Source: Kocuria marina (GTDB lineage: Bacteria > Actinomycetota > Actinomycetes > Actinomycetales > Micrococcaceae). From it: a DNA stretch of 64,000 nt. Location: positions 930,001 to 994,000 of the forward strand of contig BMZV01000001.1 in NCBI GenBank assembly GCA_014652975.1, given 5' to 3'. The notes beneath the pieces were generated by a model that did not search any database, was not told where the DNA came from, and was given only the letters and a program-made list of their open reading frames with translations. The position numbers and the translations under genes were made by a program. Positions 7,092 to 16,519 of the stretch are shown here, piece by piece. The number at the start of each line of letters is the position of its first letter. The stretch's first letter is position 1.

Positions 7092-8747
7092 CTACCGGCC
7101 GAGTTTGGCGCGCAGCGGGGCCAGCAAACCCGTGAACTCCTGGACCCGGAACAACTTCAGGGCCACGGCGTACACGGCGGCCATCACGAGCCCGCCCACG
7201 GCCAGGCTGATCAGGGCTGCTGTCTGATTACCCCACGGGAAACCGTCGGTGCGGTACCCGCCGAGCAACCACAGCGTCACGACTCCCGCCACGCCCGCGA
7301 CGAGCGAGGCGGCCAGGATGCGCACGTGACTGCTCACGATCCGGGACAGGCCGTAGTCCCCGATCCGCCGCGTGAGGGCGTAGTGGTAGATCACCGTGGC
7401 CAGCACGTTCTGGATGGCGTAACAGGCCGCGACGGCGAACACCATGTGCTCGGGCGGAAAGACCCGGGCGATCAGCACGGCGGCGATCACGGTGAAGACG
7501 GACACCCCCAGCTGCACGAGGAACGGGGTGCGCGCGTCCTCCTGGGCGTAGAACGCGCGGCCCAGCATGAACGCGGTGGACATGAACGGCGCGCCGATGG
7601 CGATCACCGTGATGACCTGACCGATCACCGCGCCCGCGGCGGGAACACCACCGGAGAACAGCATGCCCAGCGGACCCGCGTACATGATCAGGGCGACCAT
7701 GCAGAACACGGTGGCCACACCGGTGACCCGCAGGCTCGAGGACAGGGATGAGACCAGGGAGTCACGGTCCTTCTCGGACGCCGCGGCCGCCATGCGGTTG
7801 AACAACACGGTGGCGATGGACAGCCCGATTACCCCGTGGGGCAACGCGTAGAGCATGGTGGCCTGGTCCAGGACGGCCGTACCCGCGATGGGGGGCGCCC
7901 CACCCGGGCCGGACGCGATGTCCGCCCGGGCACCCGTGGGGATCGCCGCGGTGCGGTACAGGGCCATGAACGCGAGGTTGGCGATCACGCCGGTGGCGAG
8001 CGTCCAGCCGCCCAGGCGCGCCGCGGTGGACAGCCCGATCCCGCGCCATCCGAAGCGCGGGCGGATCCGCAGTCCCAGCCGGGCGAGCGGCCAGAACAGG
8101 ATGAAGGCCTGCGCGGCGACACCCACCGTGGCCATGACCACGAGCCAGAAGGTCTGGGCGGAGCTCCAGTTCTCGAGGGTGTGCGGGTTGGTGCGGAACG
8201 GACCGAACTGCTGGATGAAGACCAGCAGGGCGGCGATCGCGATGACGTTGTTGAGCACCGGGGCCCACATGTACGCACCGAACGCACCCTTGGCGTTGAG
8301 CACCTGACCCACGACCGTGTAGAGGCCGTAGAAGAAGATCTGGGGGAACGTGATCAGCGCGAACGTGGTGCCCATGGCCAGCTGGGCGTCCGACCACCCC
8401 GGGCCCATGAGATTCATGATGGGGCGCACCAACAGCACGACCGCCGCGGTGATCACCAACAGCGCGATCACGGCGAGTGTGATCAGCCGGGAGATGTAAT
8501 CAGCGCCCTCGTCCTGCGCCTTGGACGCCTTGATGATCTGCGGCACCAGCACCGCGTTGAACACACCGCCCGCGATCAGCACGTAGATCAGGTTGGGCAG
8601 TGTGTTGGCCAGCTGGAACACATCCGCCATGGTCGCGGCGGAACCGATGGCCACCGTGATCAGGAACGTCTTGACGAACCCCAGGATGCGGGACACCAGG
8701 GTCCCGGAGGCCATGATCGCGCTGGAGCGCGCACCGGACTTCTGCAT
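7092..8747 (-). CDS. murJ: Lipid II flippase MurJ (MviN family)
   Basis: 551 residues from an ATG at 8747 with GAGG upstream. It is a polytopic MOP-superfamily protein with about 14 membrane helices; the N-terminus has the family features SGTLVSRILGF and FQLANTLPN, with ALPHGVIGLSIATV in the middle. It moves the peptidoglycan precursor lipid II across the membrane. It ends at helix 14 without the cytoplasmic pseudokinase tail of the mycobacterial protein; related domains are in the next gene, 67 bp downstream. Confidence 0.93.
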   Translation of the reverse strand: MQKSGARSSAIMASGTLVSRILGFVKTFLITVAIGSAATMADVFQLANTLPNLIYVLIAGGVFNAVLVPQIIKASKAQDEGADYISRLITLAVIALLVITAAVVLLVRPIMNLMGPGWSDAQLAMGTTFALITFPQIFFYGLYTVVGQVLNAKGAFGAYMWAPVLNNVIAIAALLVFIQQFGPFRTNPHTLENWSSAQTFWLVVMATVGVAAQAFILFWPLARLGLRIRPRFGWRGIGLSTAARLGGWTLATGVIANLAFMALYRTAAIPTGARADIASGPGGAPPIAGTAVLDQATMLYALPHGVIGLSIATVLFNRMAAAASEKDRDSLVSSLSSSLRVTGVATVFCMVALIMYAGPLGMLFSGGVPAAGAVIGQVITVIAIGAPFMSTAFMLGRAFYAQEDARTPFLVQLGVSVFTVIAAVLIARVFPPEHMVFAVAACYAIQNVLATVIYHYALTRRIGDYGLSRIVSSHVRILAASLVAGVAGVVTLWLLGGYRTDGFPWGNQTAALISLAVGGLVMAAVYAVALKLFRVQEFTGLLAPLRAKLGR

Positions 8748-8812
8748 GGGTCAAGGCCTCCTGCGCGGGGGGACGGGCCGGGTACGGCGCACGACGGATC
8801 GGACGGGACAGC

Positions 8813-9313
8813 CTACAACTGGTGAATGATGTATTCCCGGGCGATGTCCGCGATGCGCCGTTCGTTGGGGAAGGACAACTTCCGGCCGAGGGCGTCGATC
8901 CCGGACCACGCTACATCCACGGCCTCGTGGTCGGGGTCGTTCTCCGTGGTCAGGAATCCGCCGATGGCCTCCAGCAGGAAATGGTGGACGGTCTTGTGCA
9001 CGCGGTGTCCGGAGACCGTGAACCAGTAGTCGATGCTGCCCAGCGGGGAGAGCACGCGGCCCATGATTCCGGTTTCCTCCTCTATCTCCCGCACCGCGGC
9101 TTCCTCGTTGGTCTCCTCGCCCTCGGGATGACCCTTGGGAAGGCACCACTCGAGCCGTCCACCGCGGTTGATCCGAGCAATGATGGCCACCGGATGCGTG
9201 GGATCGGACAGGTCCACCACGATCCCACCGGCCGACACCTCTTCCACCGTGGGCAGCGCGGAGACCGGTTGGTTCGGTCGCCTCTTGGGCGCGCTGGGTA
9301 CGGGGAAAGCCAT
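8813..9313 (-). CDS. NUDIX hydrolase
   Basis: 166 residues. The full Nudix box is present: G-x5-E in GHPEGEE followed by REIEEETGI. It hydrolyses a nucleoside diphosphate linked to another group; the substrate is not evident (MutT-like and Ap4A hydrolase-like enzymes occupy this position beside the CCA enzyme in other actinobacteria). The ATG at 9313 has a minus-10-like TAAGGT only 7 bases upstream, so the mRNA is probably leaderless. The gene is divergent from the CCA enzyme gene and 65 bp upstream of murJ. Confidence 0.9.
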   Translation of the reverse strand: MAFPVPSAPKRRPNQPVSALPTVEEVSAGGIVVDLSDPTHPVAIIARINRGGRLEWCLPKGHPEGEETNEEAAVREIEEETGIMGRVLSPLGSIDYWFTVSGHRVHKTVHHFLLEAIGGFLTTENDPDHEAVDVAWSGIDALGRKLSFPNERRIADIAREYIIHQL

Positions 9314-9320
9314 GCCATCT

Positions 9321-9326
9321 ACCTTA
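9321..9326 (-). promoter_or_regulatory. Minus-10 element of NUDIX gene (leaderless start)
   Basis: TAAGGT on the minus strand matches TANNNT and lies 7 bases before the ATG at 9313, the spacing of a leaderless actinobacterial transcript. No ribosome binding site is present. Confidence 0.45.
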
Positions 9327-9523
9327 GCGACATTCCCGGGACACTCCCTGATATGGGTCCGGCGGCGGTCCGTTCGCCGCGGTCGAGAGCGGTTGTACCG
9401 CCGCGGGCCCGACGACGCCCGCTCCGGTCGGGCCGGCCGGGCCGGCCGACGGCACATTCCGCTCGCACCCGCCGACGCAGACGCCGCCCCGAGCCGGCCG
9501 ACGGCGCTCGCCGTGATGCGATA

Positions 9524-10960
9524 ATGACGCTCATCATGACGCAGTTGCTGGACACCTCCTCACTTCACCCCGTTTCCCACGAGCTGGGGCGCCTCTTCGA
9601 CAGCGCCGGATACGAGCTGTCCCTGGTGGGCGGGCCCGTACGCGACCTCCTGCTGGGCCGGGACGCGCTGGACCTGGACTTCACCACGAACGCGAGCCCC
9701 GATCAGACCCTCGAGCTGATCCGGGACTGGGCGGATGCACACTGGGAGATCGGCCGGGAATTCGGGACCATCGGGATGCGCAAGTCCGGCATGCAGCTGG
9801 AGGTCACCACCTACCGCGCCGAGGCGTACGACCCCGATTCCCGCAAGCCCACCGTGGCCTTCGGGGACGATCTGACCGAGGACCTGCGACGCCGCGACTT
9901 CACCGTCAACGCCATGGCCCTGCGGTTGCCGGGCATGGAGCTCGTGGACCCGTTCGGCGGGATCAAGGACCTGCACGCCGGTGTGCTGCGCACCCCCGGG
10001 ACCCCGGAGGACTCGTTCACGGACGATCCCCTGCGCATGATGCGTGCCGCGCGGTTCAGCTCCCAGTTGGGTCTGACCGTGGCGGAGCCCGTGCGGGAGG
10101 CCATGACCGCGATGGCCGAGCGGATCGAGATCGTCTCCGCCGAACGGGTGCGCGAGGAACTGGTCAAGCTGATCTGCGGCGCCCATCCCCGCCGGGGCAC
10201 CGAACTCATGGTGGACACGGGACTCGCGCAGATCGTGCTCCCGGAGGTGCCCGCGCTGCAGCTGGAGACCGACGAGGCGCATCATCACAAGGACGTCTAC
10301 CAACATTCCCTCACGGTCATGGAACAGGCCGCGGAGAAGGAGACCGGTCCGGACGGCCCTGTGCCCGCCCCGGACTTCGTGCTGCGCTTCGCGGCGCTCA
10401 TGCACGACGTGGGAAAACCCGCCACGCGCCGCTTCGAACCGTCCGGGGCCGTGAGCTTCCGACACCACGAGGTGGTGGGGGCCAAGCTCACGCGCAAGCG
10501 GATGAAGGCGCTGCGCTTCGACAATGACACGATCAAGCGGGTCACCCGCCTTGTGGAACTGCATATGCGTTTCTACGGATATGGTGACGCCGACTGGACC
10601 GATTCCGCGGTGCGCCGGTACGTGCGGGACGCGGGGGACGAACTCGAACGGCTGCACCGGCTCACCCGCTCGGACGTCACGACCCGCAACAAGCGCAAGG
10701 CCTCCCGGCTCGCCCGGCACTACGACGAGCTCGAACACCGCATCGACCAGCTCGCCGAGCAGGAACAGCTGGACGCCGTCCGGCCCGAGCTGAACGGCCA
10801 GCAGATCATGGCGATCCTGGGCATACCGCCCGGGCCCCAGGTGGGCCGCGCGTACAAATTCCTCCTGGAGATGCGTCTGGACGAGGGCGCCGTGGGGGAG
10901 GACGTGGCACGCGAGCGCCTCGTGTCCTGGGCGCGTGAGAAGGGCGTCATCGACTCCTGA
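9524..10960 (+). CDS. CCA-adding tRNA nucleotidyltransferase / poly(A) polymerase family
   Basis: 478 residues from the ATG at 9524 (a second ATG at 9536 gives 474). It adds or repairs the 3' CCA of tRNA. The class II nucleotidyltransferase head has GGPVRDLLLG and the catalytic LDLDFTT; RRRDFTVNAMA follows. The C-terminal half has an HD phosphohydrolase-type region (HHHKDVYQHS and LMHDVGKP), as usual in the actinobacterial enzyme. There is no good ribosome binding site; a GATAAT at 9520-9525 raises the possibility of a leaderless mRNA starting at the second ATG. It is often annotated pcnA or cca in relatives. Confidence 0.92.
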   Translation: MTLIMTQLLDTSSLHPVSHELGRLFDSAGYELSLVGGPVRDLLLGRDALDLDFTTNASPDQTLELIRDWADAHWEIGREFGTIGMRKSGMQLEVTTYRAEAYDPDSRKPTVAFGDDLTEDLRRRDFTVNAMALRLPGMELVDPFGGIKDLHAGVLRTPGTPEDSFTDDPLRMMRAARFSSQLGLTVAEPVREAMTAMAERIEIVSAERVREELVKLICGAHPRRGTELMVDTGLAQIVLPEVPALQLETDEAHHHKDVYQHSLTVMEQAAEKETGPDGPVPAPDFVLRFAALMHDVGKPATRRFEPSGAVSFRHHEVVGAKLTRKRMKALRFDNDTIKRVTRLVELHMRFYGYGDADWTDSAVRRYVRDAGDELERLHRLTRSDVTTRNKRKASRLARHYDELEHRIDQLAEQEQLDAVRPELNGQQIMAILGIPPGPQVGRAYKFLLEMRLDEGAVGEDVARERLVSWAREKGVIDS

Positions 10961-11073
10961 CGGAGAGGGCCACGCCGAGGTACCGCAGCGGAACACTCGC
11001 GCCATGACGCGTGGACTCCCCGCCCCCGTGGAACACTGACAGCATCCGTACCCGCGTTCCGAGGAGATCCCGC

Positions 11074-12333
11074 ATGAGCCTGGAAGGTGCGCGCAACAGA
11101 TCGGGAGGCAATGCCGGTCTGATGCTGCTGGGCCTCGGCCTGTACACGGTCATGATGGCCTACCTGTTGCGCATCCCGTGCCGGGTACCGGACTGGAACA
11201 TGGCCCAGCAGGTTCCCGAGCTGTGTGCCACGGTGATCGGCACCGGGGATCTCAGTGTGCGCTCGTCGGACGTGGCCGGGGGGTTCTTCACCGGGGGTCC
11301 CACGGGGGATCAGCCGGTGCTCGTGGGGATGATCACCACGATCATCGGGTGGTTCGCCTCCAACCTGACCTCTCTGCTAGGTCTGGACGTGGGGCAGGGC
11401 TTCTACCTGGACCTCTCCCTGATCCTTCTGGCCCTCGTGTGGTTGGCCATCGTGGGCGTGGTCTCCTCGCTGAGCGGCAACCGGCGCTCCGACGCCCTGG
11501 TCATGGCGTTGGCCCCCGTGATCGTGCTCGTGGGATTCCAGTCCTGGGACCTGTGGGCCGTGCTGTTCATGATGCTTGCCCTGCTGGGCTACGTACGCGG
11601 GAACCCGGCGCTCGCGGGGATCATGGTGGGCTTCGGTGCCTCCGTGGCGTTCTTCCCCGTGGTGGTGCTGCTCGCGATCCTGATCATGGCCGCGCGTCAC
11701 CGGTTCCTCAAGGACATCCTCTCCGCGTTCATCTGGGCCGTGGTCGCGTGGGCCCTGATCAACGGGACGTACATGGTCACGGCGTGGGATCGCTGGCGGG
11801 TCCAGTTCGGGGACATGGTGCGCTCCGACACCGAACAACCCTCGCTGTGGAACGTGTGGAGCTCCACCGTTGAACCGCGCACCGGGGTGTCCCTGGGAAC
11901 CGGCGCGGACGGTCAGTACGTCCTGCTGAGCATGATCCTGGCGCTCGTGTTCGTGCTCCTGATCGCGCTGCTCAGCAAGCGGGAGCCCTCGGCCGTGCAG
12001 ATCACGTTCCTGTTGCTCGCGCTCTACATCCTGTTGGCCAAGGAGTACTCCCTGACCTACGTGGTGTGGCTCGTGCCCCTCGTCATCCTGTGCCGTCGCA
12101 ACTGGATTGAGTTCGGGCTGTGGCAGGTGGTGGAAGTGCTCTACTGGGCCACCGTGGTGCTGCCGGCCTCGGCATGGCCCACCCTGCCGTGGGTCGAGGA
12201 ATTCGGCTGGAGCGCCCAAGATATATTGGCCGTAGTACGTTATGTCTTTCTCATCTATCTGGTGGTGGCGGTCGTGGTGGACATGTTCCGGGGACGCAAG
12301 GCTGCGGCGCTCGGCGCGTCCGCGGTCCAGTAA
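11074..12333 (+). CDS. Polytopic membrane protein, GT-C (GT87-like) glycosyltransferase candidate
   Basis: 419 residues from an ATG at 11074 with GAGGAG upstream. About ten membrane helices are visible, with an early extracytoplasmic loop between helices 1 and 2. Near residue 325 the segment LLAKEYSLTYVVWLVPL resembles the KxxSPQYxxWLxPL signature of GT87/DUF2029 polyprenyl-phosphate-dependent mannosyltransferases. A lipid-linked sugar donor and an envelope acceptor are inferred from that resemblance only. It is 9 bp from the next gene, so the two are probably co-transcribed. Confidence 0.6.
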   Translation: MSLEGARNRSGGNAGLMLLGLGLYTVMMAYLLRIPCRVPDWNMAQQVPELCATVIGTGDLSVRSSDVAGGFFTGGPTGDQPVLVGMITTIIGWFASNLTSLLGLDVGQGFYLDLSLILLALVWLAIVGVVSSLSGNRRSDALVMALAPVIVLVGFQSWDLWAVLFMMLALLGYVRGNPALAGIMVGFGASVAFFPVVVLLAILIMAARHRFLKDILSAFIWAVVAWALINGTYMVTAWDRWRVQFGDMVRSDTEQPSLWNVWSSTVEPRTGVSLGTGADGQYVLLSMILALVFVLLIALLSKREPSAVQITFLLLALYILLAKEYSLTYVVWLVPLVILCRRNWIEFGLWQVVEVLYWATVVLPASAWPTLPWVEEFGWSAQDILAVVRYVFLIYLVVAVVVDMFRGRKAAALGASAVQ

Positions 12334-12342
12334 GAACCCGGC

Positions 12343-13512
12343 ATGGCACCGCGCGACTCCGAGACCCTCGCTCGTCTGAGGCTGCCGTCCTGGCGTTCCC
12401 TCCGCCTACCCCTGTTGCTCGTGCTGGTGTTCGTCGCGGTCGCGTCCACCGTGTGGGCCGCGCTCGCCAACTACTTCCTGGTCTCGCGGGATCCCGAGGC
12501 TCCCGTGGGCAGGTACCTGGGGTACCTCGAGGGCGGCAGTTCCCGTCAGGTCCTCGCACCGTTGTTGATCGGCGGGGACCGCCCCCTGGCCCAGCTGCTG
12601 TCCAACGGGGTGTACCGGGATGCCGCAAACCGCCCGCAGGGCCACGACTTCGTGGGGGTCCAGAATCACGGGGAACACGCCGCGGTGGGGGTGGACATCC
12701 ACCTGGGGGACGGTTCCACCGTGCACCGTGAGTACACGGTCGAGAAGGTGGCGTCCTGGGGCCCCTTCAACGACTCGTGGCGATTGGTGGAACGCGACAA
12801 CGCCATTGTGGACGTCCGACTGCCCGCGGCGGTGGACGCGGCGTCCGTCAACGGCAACAAGGTGCGTCCGAACGGTTCCGAGCTCTTCCCCACGGACCCT
12901 TCCGATCCCGGGTCACCCGCGCGCACGTGGCAGTTCGAGGGCCTGCCCGGGGTCTACGACATCGCGATGCCCGAGGACTCGTATCTCCTGGCCAGCGAAC
13001 ATGCCTCCGCGGAAATATCCATGAGCGATCCCCGGTCCGCCGAGGTCGAACTGGACTTCACAGCGTCGCCGCACATGTGGGAGGGCGCGGAGCGGGCCGT
13101 TCAGGACGCCGTGGGCCAATGCGAACGCGTGCTGCGCTTCGACGCTGCGCAGTGCCCGCTGCCCGCGCAGTTGGGAGGCGGGCCCGCGGCGTCACCCTCC
13201 GCCTCGCCCAGTGCTTCACCCACCGGGGCTCCCACGGAGGTCCCGCCGGGCGTGTCCAACATTCGGTGGGAACTGCAGTCCCGCCCGTCACTGCTCCTGG
13301 CACAGGATGACGACGATCCCCTGGCCTTCCACGCCGTGCGGTTCCGTCCCACGGTGGCCACCGTGACCTGGCTGCAGAACGGGCGGCAGCACTCGGGGAC
13401 CGTGGGCTTCGGGATCGACGTGACGGCCCGGACCAACGGTGAGGACCTGGACACGGACGTGCAGTTGCGCTCGACGCTGACCGAGCGGGAGAGGGCCAGC
13501 CAGCGCTCCTAG
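12343..13512 (+). CDS. Secreted or membrane-anchored protein of unknown function
   Basis: 389 residues; I do not recognise the family. One N-terminal membrane helix (about residues 17-43) anchors a long extracytoplasmic part. A Pro/Ala/Ser/Thr-rich linker at about 280-305 separates a larger N-terminal from a smaller C-terminal segment. There are two cysteines near 262-270, possibly a disulfide. It starts 9 bp after the stop of the GT-C-like gene without a convincing ribosome binding site, suggesting translational coupling and a role linked to that gene. Confidence 0.7.
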   Translation: MAPRDSETLARLRLPSWRSLRLPLLLVLVFVAVASTVWAALANYFLVSRDPEAPVGRYLGYLEGGSSRQVLAPLLIGGDRPLAQLLSNGVYRDAANRPQGHDFVGVQNHGEHAAVGVDIHLGDGSTVHREYTVEKVASWGPFNDSWRLVERDNAIVDVRLPAAVDAASVNGNKVRPNGSELFPTDPSDPGSPARTWQFEGLPGVYDIAMPEDSYLLASEHASAEISMSDPRSAEVELDFTASPHMWEGAERAVQDAVGQCERVLRFDAAQCPLPAQLGGGPAASPSASPSASPTGAPTEVPPGVSNIRWELQSRPSLLLAQDDDDPLAFHAVRFRPTVATVTWLQNGRQHSGTVGFGIDVTARTNGEDLDTDVQLRSTLTERERASQRS

Positions 13513-13562
13513 GATGGGAGCGGTTGTATCAAGGCAACCGGGGAGTGGAAGAGGGGTTCATC

Positions 13563-13982
13563 ATGGCCGACGAACCGGAGTACTACACAGCACAACCGCT
13601 ACCGCGCCGCGACGAGCCGTCCCGCGGCTACGGCCAGGGCGCCGGCCTCGGCCCCGCAGGCACCGCGCCCGGGTGGGGTCACCAGCGCCCCGTCGGCCAG
13701 CCGGTCAACGTCAACGTGGTGGGCGGCAGGTCCATCGTGCTGGCCTATGTCCTGTGGTTCTTCCTGGGCAACTTCGGCGTCCACAAGTTCTACCTGGCCC
13801 AGCCCTTCCAAGGGATCTTCTACCTGGTGCTCTCCGCGATCGGGTGGCTCACCGTGGGGATCCTGATCGGCTGGTTCTTCCTGGGTCTGTTGTGGCTGCT
13901 CATGCTGATCGACCTGTTCGTGATCCCCCTGCGCGTGGGCGCGCTCAACGCTCGGTTGGCCCGACGCGTCGGTGGCTACTGA
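13563..13982 (+). CDS. TM2 domain-containing membrane protein
   Basis: 139 residues from an ATG at 13563 with GAGGGG upstream. Residues 1-55 are polar and Pro/Gly-rich. The TM2 module follows: a helix in YVLWFFLGNFGVHKFYLA, then a GxxGxFYL-like turn and a second long hydrophobic region ending LMLIDLFVIP. TM2 proteins are small two-helix membrane proteins of unclear function in bacteria. Confidence 0.85.
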   Translation: MADEPEYYTAQPLPRRDEPSRGYGQGAGLGPAGTAPGWGHQRPVGQPVNVNVVGGRSIVLAYVLWFFLGNFGVHKFYLAQPFQGIFYLVLSAIGWLTVGILIGWFFLGLLWLLMLIDLFVIPLRVGALNARLARRVGGY

Positions 13983-13995
13983 GCCCCCGTTGTAG

Positions 13996-14107
13996 TAAAA
14001 TGGGGAAGTCTGTGTGCCGTGCGCCGATCGCTGCCGGCACCGACATACGCACAGAACCTCCTGCTGCGGAAGGACCGCAGCCGCTTAGCCCGAAGGAGGT
14101 GGGTTCT
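13996..14107 (+). promoter_or_regulatory. rpsF operon promoter and SD-sequestering leader (S6:S18 leader candidate)
   Basis: A strong minus-10 TAAAAT lies at 13996-14001, giving a leader of about 100 nt. In it AGAACCTCCT (14053-14062) can pair with the ribosome binding site AGGAGGT (14094-14100) and the following TTCT (14104-14107). Between the arms is a small hairpin, CTGCGG-AAGGA-CCGCAG (14064-14080), followed by CCG. This architecture matches what is known of bacterial rpsF leaders that bind the S6:S18 complex for feedback control; the assignment is by eye. Confidence 0.55.
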
Positions 14108-14111
14108 TTAC

Positions 14112-14417
14112 ATGCGTGAATACGAACTGATGGTCATCCTCAACCCCGAGGTGGAGGAGCGCGCCGTCGAGCCGACCCTCAAGAAGTTCCTCGAGGTCGT
14201 CACCAAGGAGAACGGCACCGTCGACAAGCTCGACATTTGGGGCCGTCGTCGTCTGGCCTACGAGATCCAGAAGAAGTCCGAGGGGATCTACGCCGTGGTG
14301 AACTTCACCGCCGAGCCGCAGACCGCCAAGGAACTGGACCGCGTGCTGAGCCTCAACGAGGCCGTGATGCGCACCAAGATCATCCGTCCGGAAGAGCAGA
14401 AGATCCACGGCAAGTGA
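14112..14417 (+). CDS. rpsF: 30S ribosomal protein S6
   Basis: 101 residues starting [10 protein letters not shown], with [11 protein letters not shown] in the middle and IIRPEEQK near the end, all typical of S6. The ribosome binding site AAGGAGGTG at 14093-14101 is strong but can be masked by the leader. It is first gene of the rpsF-ssb-rpsR-rplI operon. Confidence 0.97.
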
Positions 14418-14541
14418 GGTGAGCGTGCGGCCCACCCGGGCTGCACAGCACGCACTCACCACGGGCTCGTGAGAGTCCCCGTGAGATGCTTTTCACCCCA
14501 CTGAGTCTCGCATCCAGCGTCCACAGAATCCGGAGGTTCAC

Positions 14542-15180
14542 ATGGCTGGCGACACCGTCATTACAGTGATCGGAAATCTGACTGCAGACCCCGAATTGCG
14601 CTTCACGCCGTCCGGAGCCGCTGTGGCCAACTTCACCGTTGCGTCCACCCCGCGCGCCTTCGACCGGCAGAGCAACGAATGGAAGGATCAGGAGACCCTT
14701 TTCATGCGTTGCTCGGTGTGGCGTGAGGCTGCCGAGAACGTGGCGGAGTCCCTGACCAAGGGAACCCGCGTGATCGTCCAGGGCCGGCTCAAGGCACGCT
14801 CGTACGAGACCAAGGAAGGGGAGCGCCGCACCAGCACCGAGCTGGAAGTGGACGAGATCGGCCCCTCCATGAGGTACGCGACCGCCAAGATCAACCGGAA
14901 CTCGCGCGGCGGAGGCAACTCCTACGGCGGGAACCAAGGCTTCGGCGGCGGTCAGGGCGGTTTCAACGACAACCAGGGTGGCGGCTTCGGCGGCAACCAG
15001 GGTGGCGGTAACCCCGGTGGTGGCAACCCCGGCGGTGGCAACCAGGGCGGCGGGTTCAACGGGAACCAGGGCGGCCGCGGGGGCCAGCAACCGCGTCAGC
15101 AGGGCAACGATCCCTGGGGTCAGTCCTCCGGTGGGAACTACGACTGGGGAACCGGCGCCGAGGACGAGCCCCCCTTCTAA
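14542..15180 (+). CDS. ssb: Single-stranded DNA-binding protein
   Basis: 212 residues from an ATG at 14542 with CGGAGG upstream. The OB fold occupies residues 1-110, beginning with a typical [15 protein letters not shown] long Gly/Asn/Gln-rich linker with GGN-type repeats follows, and the end EDEPPF is the acidic tip that recruits partner proteins. It binds single-stranded DNA in replication and repair. Confidence 0.96.
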   Translation: MAGDTVITVIGNLTADPELRFTPSGAAVANFTVASTPRAFDRQSNEWKDQETLFMRCSVWREAAENVAESLTKGTRVIVQGRLKARSYETKEGERRTSTELEVDEIGPSMRYATAKINRNSRGGGNSYGGNQGFGGGQGGFNDNQGGGFGGNQGGGNPGGGNPGGGNQGGGFNGNQGGRGGQQPRQQGNDPWGQSSGGNYDWGTGAEDEPPF

Positions 15181-15246
15181 ACACAACCATTCCAACCCAT
15201 CCCGCAGGTACGCCTGCGGGCTCCGCACCAGAAAAGGAGCACCACG

Positions 15247-15483
15247 ATGGCCAAGGCTGAAATTCGCAAGCCGAAACCGAAGCAGAACCCGCTCAAGGCG
15301 GCCGACGTCACCGAGATCGACTACAAGGACGTCGCCTTGCTGCGTAAGTTCATCTCCGATCGCGGCAAGATCCGCGCTCGCCGCGTGACCGGCGTGTCCG
15401 TTCAGGAGCAGCGCAAGATCGCCCAGGCGATCAAGAACGCTCGTGAAGTGGCTCTGCTGCCCTACTCCGGCGCCGGCCGCTGA
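15247..15483 (+). CDS. rpsR: 30S ribosomal protein S18 (cysteine-free type)
   Basis: 78 residues with [18 protein letters not shown] and the C-terminal ARxxALLPY motif. There is no cysteine in the N-terminal tail, so it is the zinc-independent form. The ribosome binding site AAAAGGAGC precedes the ATG at 15247. Confidence 0.96.
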   Translation: MAKAEIRKPKPKQNPLKAADVTEIDYKDVALLRKFISDRGKIRARRVTGVSVQEQRKIAQAIKNAREVALLPYSGAGR

Positions 15484-15503
15484 TCAGAGAGGACTGAGAA
15501 TTC

Positions 15504-15953
15504 ATGGCAAAGATCATTTTGACCCAGGAAGTCTCCGGGCTCGGTTCCGCGGGTGACGTGGTGGACGTGAAGAACGGCTACGCCCGTAACTTCCTGTTCC
15601 CCCGCGGCTTCGCGACTCCGTGGACCCGCGGCGCCGAGAAGCAGATCGACTCCATCAAGCAGGCTCGTGCGGCCCGTGAGCTGTCCTCCCTCGAGGACGC
15701 CCAGGCTCTCGCCGCCAAGCTGACCTCCACCACCCTGACCGTCCCGGTCAAGTCCGGTGCCGAGGGTCGCTTGTTCGGTACGGTCCGCGCCGGGGACATC
15801 GCCTCCGCGGTCGAGACCGCCGGTCTGGGTTCCATCGACAAGCGTCGCGTGGACCTGACCCAGCGCATCAAGACCACCGGCGTGTACCAGGCCGTGATCC
15901 ACCTGCACGAGGACGTCAACGCGAACGTGGAGTTCGAGGTCGTCCCCGCCTGA
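15504..15953 (+). CDS. rplI: 50S ribosomal protein L9
   Basis: 149 residues starting [20 protein letters not shown], with the N-terminal L9 signature [14 protein letters not shown] and a long central helix. It is last gene of the operon and is followed by a strong terminator. Confidence 0.97.
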   Translation: MAKIILTQEVSGLGSAGDVVDVKNGYARNFLFPRGFATPWTRGAEKQIDSIKQARAARELSSLEDAQALAAKLTSTTLTVPVKSGAEGRLFGTVRAGDIASAVETAGLGSIDKRRVDLTQRIKTTGVYQAVIHLHEDVNANVEFEVVPA

Positions 15954-16021
15954 TCGCACCTCGAGTGCATCCGGGCCCCTGAACTGTTCACGCGGTTCGC
16001 GGGGCTCGCGGGTGATGTATG

Positions 16022-16055
16022 AGAACCCCGTGGAACGCTCGTTCCACGGGGTTCT
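16022..16055 (+). terminator. Terminator of the rpsF-rplI operon
   Basis: A perfect 15-bp stem, AGAACCCCGTGGAAC at 16022-16036 with its complement at 16041-16055, closes a 4-base loop and is followed by T-containing sequence. It lies about 70 bp after rplI. Confidence 0.85.
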
Positions 16056-16109
16056 TGCCGTCCTCGGGCTTCCAGAGATCGCGCAGAGCACCGTGGGAGG
16101 ATGGCGGTC

Positions 16110-16421
16110 ATGATCATGAGCGCACGCAGGTTGAGCACGGGCCGCACGCTGTTCTGGGTGGCATTGGGGTGCGTGACATTGACCCTGGTGTTCTTCTTGG
16201 GGGCATTCCTCGCCGGCAATTCCTTGGCGCCGCGCGGTGCGGTGGCTGTCCTGGTGGCCGGCCTCATCCTGAGCGTAGTCGCGTCCCTTGTGGCATTGAT
16301 TCTAGGCATTGCGGGCACCGTGGCCTTCTCGGCCCTGCGGGGCCGTTACGTTCTGGTGTTGCTCCTGGCCATCGTGACATCGCCCCTGCTCTGGCTGCTC
16401 TTCTTCGCGCTGCTCGGGTGA
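16110..16421 (+). CDS. Small three-helix membrane protein, unknown function
   Basis: 103 residues from the ATG at 16110, which is nine bases after GGGAGG; the ATG at 16101 abuts that site and is less likely. Three hydrophobic helices cover most of the protein, with a basic N-terminus. I do not recognise a family. The gene sits alone between the rplI terminator and the DnaA-box cluster. Confidence 0.65.
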   Translation: MIMSARRLSTGRTLFWVALGCVTLTLVFFLGAFLAGNSLAPRGAVAVLVAGLILSVVASLVALILGIAGTVAFSALRGRYVLVLLLAIVTSPLLWLLFFALLG

Positions 16422-16422
16422 G

Positions 16423-16519
16423 TTACCCACAGCTGCGACGGGTTTTCCACAGATCTCTCCACAGCCTGTGCACAGCACTGCACGGCGTGTTCCACATGTT
16501 TTCCACGTACTTTTCCACA
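16423..16519 (+). promoter_or_regulatory. Cluster of DnaA boxes upstream of dnaB
   Basis: Seven 9-mers resembling the DnaA box (TTNTCCACA) lie in under 100 bp, mostly in one orientation: TTACCCACA 16423, TTTTCCACA 16443 and 16511, CTCTCCACA 16455, CTGTGCACA 16466, TGTTCCACA 16488 and TTTTCCACG 16499. TTTTCCACA-type boxes are known from high-GC actinobacterial origins. It could be control of dnaB by DnaA, a DnaA titration site, or part of an origin; dnaA is not adjacent. Confidence 0.7.

Noticed and set aside
9560..11005. Long open frame on the minus strand opposite the CCA-adding enzyme gene (481 codons)
   Set aside because: Antisense to a gene with clear motifs; its protein has no recognisable domain and reflects high GC content.
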